DNA from: Euglena gracilis
Lineage: Eukaryota; Euglenida; Euglenophyceae; Euglenales
Reading direction: 5' to 3'
Assembly: GCA_039621445.1 (NCBI GenBank)
Contig: CP154957.1
Location: 15,864,947 to 15,928,946, forward strand
Length of the DNA: 64,000 nucleotides
Below, one piece after another: positions 62,300-64,000 of this stretch. Each line of letters starts with the position of its first letter. Position 1 is the stretch's first letter. Both the position numbers and the translations under genes were made by a program. Below the pieces are notes generated by a model, which made no database searches, was not told the origin of the DNA, and saw only the letters and a list, made by a program, of their open reading frames with translations.

Positions 62300-63258
62300 G
62301 GCTGAACCCGTTTTTAAAAAAATTCAACATTAGATGCCAAGTCGAGATACATGTGTTTTCTGTTGCCACCCAAAGGGCGGCGAGATAGGAGTGGAGATAT
62401 TCACAAACAACAACTTCAGATTGGAAAAAGGAAGACTTCTTTCCCCTCCGACCATGAGTTTTGGGCTTGTTTGGCCGCCCGAAGGGCGGCAAGATGGTAG
62501 CAATGTCCAACAAAAAAAACCCCAAAAGTTCAATGAAAAGTTGGGTTCTTAATCTGAAAGAATTTTTTCACGAAGTGCAAAAAAATTTGGAGGGTAACTT
62601 TTTTCGGGGGGGGGGCGAAAAAATTTTGAGTCAAAAATTCCTCGGGGGGGCGAAAAAATCTCGGGGGGGGGGCGGCCGCCCCCCCTGCCCCAGTTTCTAC
62701 ACCAATGAACATCATGGATGCAGCCTCCCGACTACCTCCAAAGTGGCATACTTCCCCCGTGACCCCCCCCCCCCGTGACCCCCCGTGACCCCCCCCCCCC
62801 CGTGACCCGCACCACCTCCATATGACGTTTGTCCAAAATTTCACCCTTGGCCCAGAATGCCGAATGATAGTCAATGTTTTCATTTTTAACACTCAATTTT
62901 TTGATTTTTTTTCAATTTTTTTACATCTGTCTCGGGGGGGTTGGAAGTGGGGGGGGAGGGGGAGGTCCCAGGAGGGGGTGGAACTGTACAGGGGGGGAGG
63001 GGGGGGGTCCCAAGGTTTGACCAACTGTACCACCTTGTCTCCAGTACGGGTGCACCAACCCCTGTGCACTTCCGAAGTTAACCGAACAAGGGGGGAGGGG
63101 GATTCCGGGGTTTTTTTCCATTAGCCCTGCTAACAGAACCCCCAAGGGGTCTACAAGATTAACATGGCCACGGGTCTTTGTTGGTGTATCATTTCATTGG
63201 AGTGTAGAAGCACGATTTTGAACTGTAATTCAGCCCACACAAAGGCACTTTAGAAGCC
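62300..63258. other. repeat-rich stretch without a recognisable gene
   Basis: Contains two GCCGCCCGAAGGGCGGC-type hairpins (62368, 62473), poly-G/C runs and an inverted CGTGACCCCCC block near 62755-62815. The segment 63130-63258 shows nothing specific. Confidence 0.35.
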
Positions 63259-63259
63259 T

Positions 63260-63385
63260 TTAGAAGCCTTACAACCAAGGTTGACGGCTGTTTTTTTTTG
63301 AAACAAAAAACATGTTTTTTAAAAAAAATATGTTTTTTTAAAAAAAACAAAAAAGAACGCCATGGAGGGTTTGGGGGAAAATTTT
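63260..63385. repeat. A/T-run hairpin, inverted copy of 26210-26300
   Basis: GGTTGACGGCTG, then CAAAAAACATGTTTTTTAAA tracts, then CCATGGAGGGTTTGGGGG, mirroring the 26.2-kb copy. Confidence 0.7.
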
Positions 63386-63534
63386 TTTGCCATTTTTTGG
63401 GAAAAAAATTCATTTTTTTATCTCTGCAGCATTCATTTTTTGTCTTTTTTGGGGGGTTGAAAGCATGATTTTTTGCACCAGAAAACACAGATTTGGAAAT
63501 ATTTTCACACATGAAAAAACTTTAGAGGGGGTAT

Positions 63535-63853
63535 TCCCCCCGTGACCCCCCCCCGACCCGGCCTAAGACCCTTTTCGGCCAATTTTTTCTGAAAAACAAC
63601 TTGGCCGGTGATGCCTAATTTGACAAAATATTCAGGTAGATTCCTAATTTTGAGGCATAAATTTTGCAAAATTTGGAATGGTGATGCCTAATTTGGTGTC
63701 AAAATACTAATTTAAAGTTGGGGGATTCCTAATTTCAGTCTAAAAAGGATTTTTCCCCAAAAATTTGTTTTCGGTGATTCCTAATTTGGCCACTGAAAAT
63801 GTGGTGTTCCTGCATGCCCCCCCCCCCCCCCCGGTGACCCGAACCACCCCCGA
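63535..63853. repeat. CCTAATTT / GTGACCCCCC segment, copy H2
   Basis: Same arrangement as 42830-43168: GTGACCCCCC edge, GGCCGGTGATGCCTAATTTG, repeated ATTCCTAATTT boxes, GTGACCCGAACCACCCCC at the right. Confidence 0.75.
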
Positions 63854-64000
63854 AAAATTTTCCTCAAAAAATGGCAATTTCGCAAGGAAAAAGGTCAATT
63901 TTTGCTTTTTCAAAAAAAATTGTGTTTTTTTAAAAAAAACAAAAAAACCCTGCTTACAACCTCCACCCTTGGGGTTGGTCAAATTCATTTCCCAAATGCA

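Noticed and set aside
1-64000. tRNA, rRNA or bacterial operon structure
   Set aside because: No cloverleaf, rRNA-like or ribosome-binding-site/operon pattern was recognised; spliced introns and eukaryotic elements argue against a prokaryotic source.

Overview
This is a nuclear window from a eukaryote, most likely a protist or alga; I cannot name the species. The evidence is a multi-exon host gene with GT-AG introns, eukaryotic-type mobile elements (hAT, DIRS-like reverse transcriptase, tyrosine-recombinase elements with PHD fingers), satellites, and no prokaryotic operons, tRNA or rRNA that I could recognise. Very long poly-G and poly-C runs are everywhere.

Only one host gene is recognisable. 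It is an EST1/SMG5-6-7 family gene (nonsense-mediated decay or telomerase-associated, 14-3-3-like/TPR fold) on the minus strand, with its first ATG at 37814. I can place eight exons at 37.8-37.3 kb, 26.5 kb, 19.6-19.3 kb and 17.3-17.1 kb, and their phases agree at every junction. Three of its introns are 43-47 nt. The others are about 10.8, 6.8 and 2.0 kb, and the last runs off the left edge at more than 17 kb. Most other sequence from 1 to 37 kb is therefore intronic mobile DNA and satellite.

Layout. 1-16.5 kb: a 585-bp satellite array interrupted by two near-identical copies of a 4.07-kb terminal-inverted-repeat element (5-bp target duplication TGTTC). 17-26 kb: short hAT-type MITEs with 8-bp target duplications, a frameshifted DIRS-like reverse transcriptase, an unidentified decayed gene and a tandem repeat. 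27.9-32.4 kb: a nest of insertions, with element L inside a B-family element, and element B1 inside element A inside a hAT transposase. 33-37 kb: dispersed repeats and long hairpins. 38.3-43.2 kb: element F containing element E, which carries a 157-bp satellite, then an AGAGGT-rich element. 43.7-49.3 kb: tyrosine-recombinase/PHD elements, one fairly long copy on the plus strand and remnants on the minus strand, with perfect hairpins. 49.5-64 kb: a second copy of the ACGCCGGTTCGG module, a second hAT transposase interrupted by a B element, a third copy of the module carrying a GGGGTAT-rich MITE, a mosaic duplication of the 45-47 kb region, another B copy and assorted repeats.

The most informative feature is that many insertions can be compared with an uninterrupted copy elsewhere in the same window. 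This lets element ends and target-site duplications (5, 6, 8, 9 or 10 bp) be read directly and several families be ordered in time. The strongest candidates for undescribed biology are the tyrosine-recombinase plus PHD-finger element family, the shared-terminus 9-bp-TSD family (elements E and L) with different internal palindromes, and the shared tandem-repeat cassette carried by elements B, L and E.
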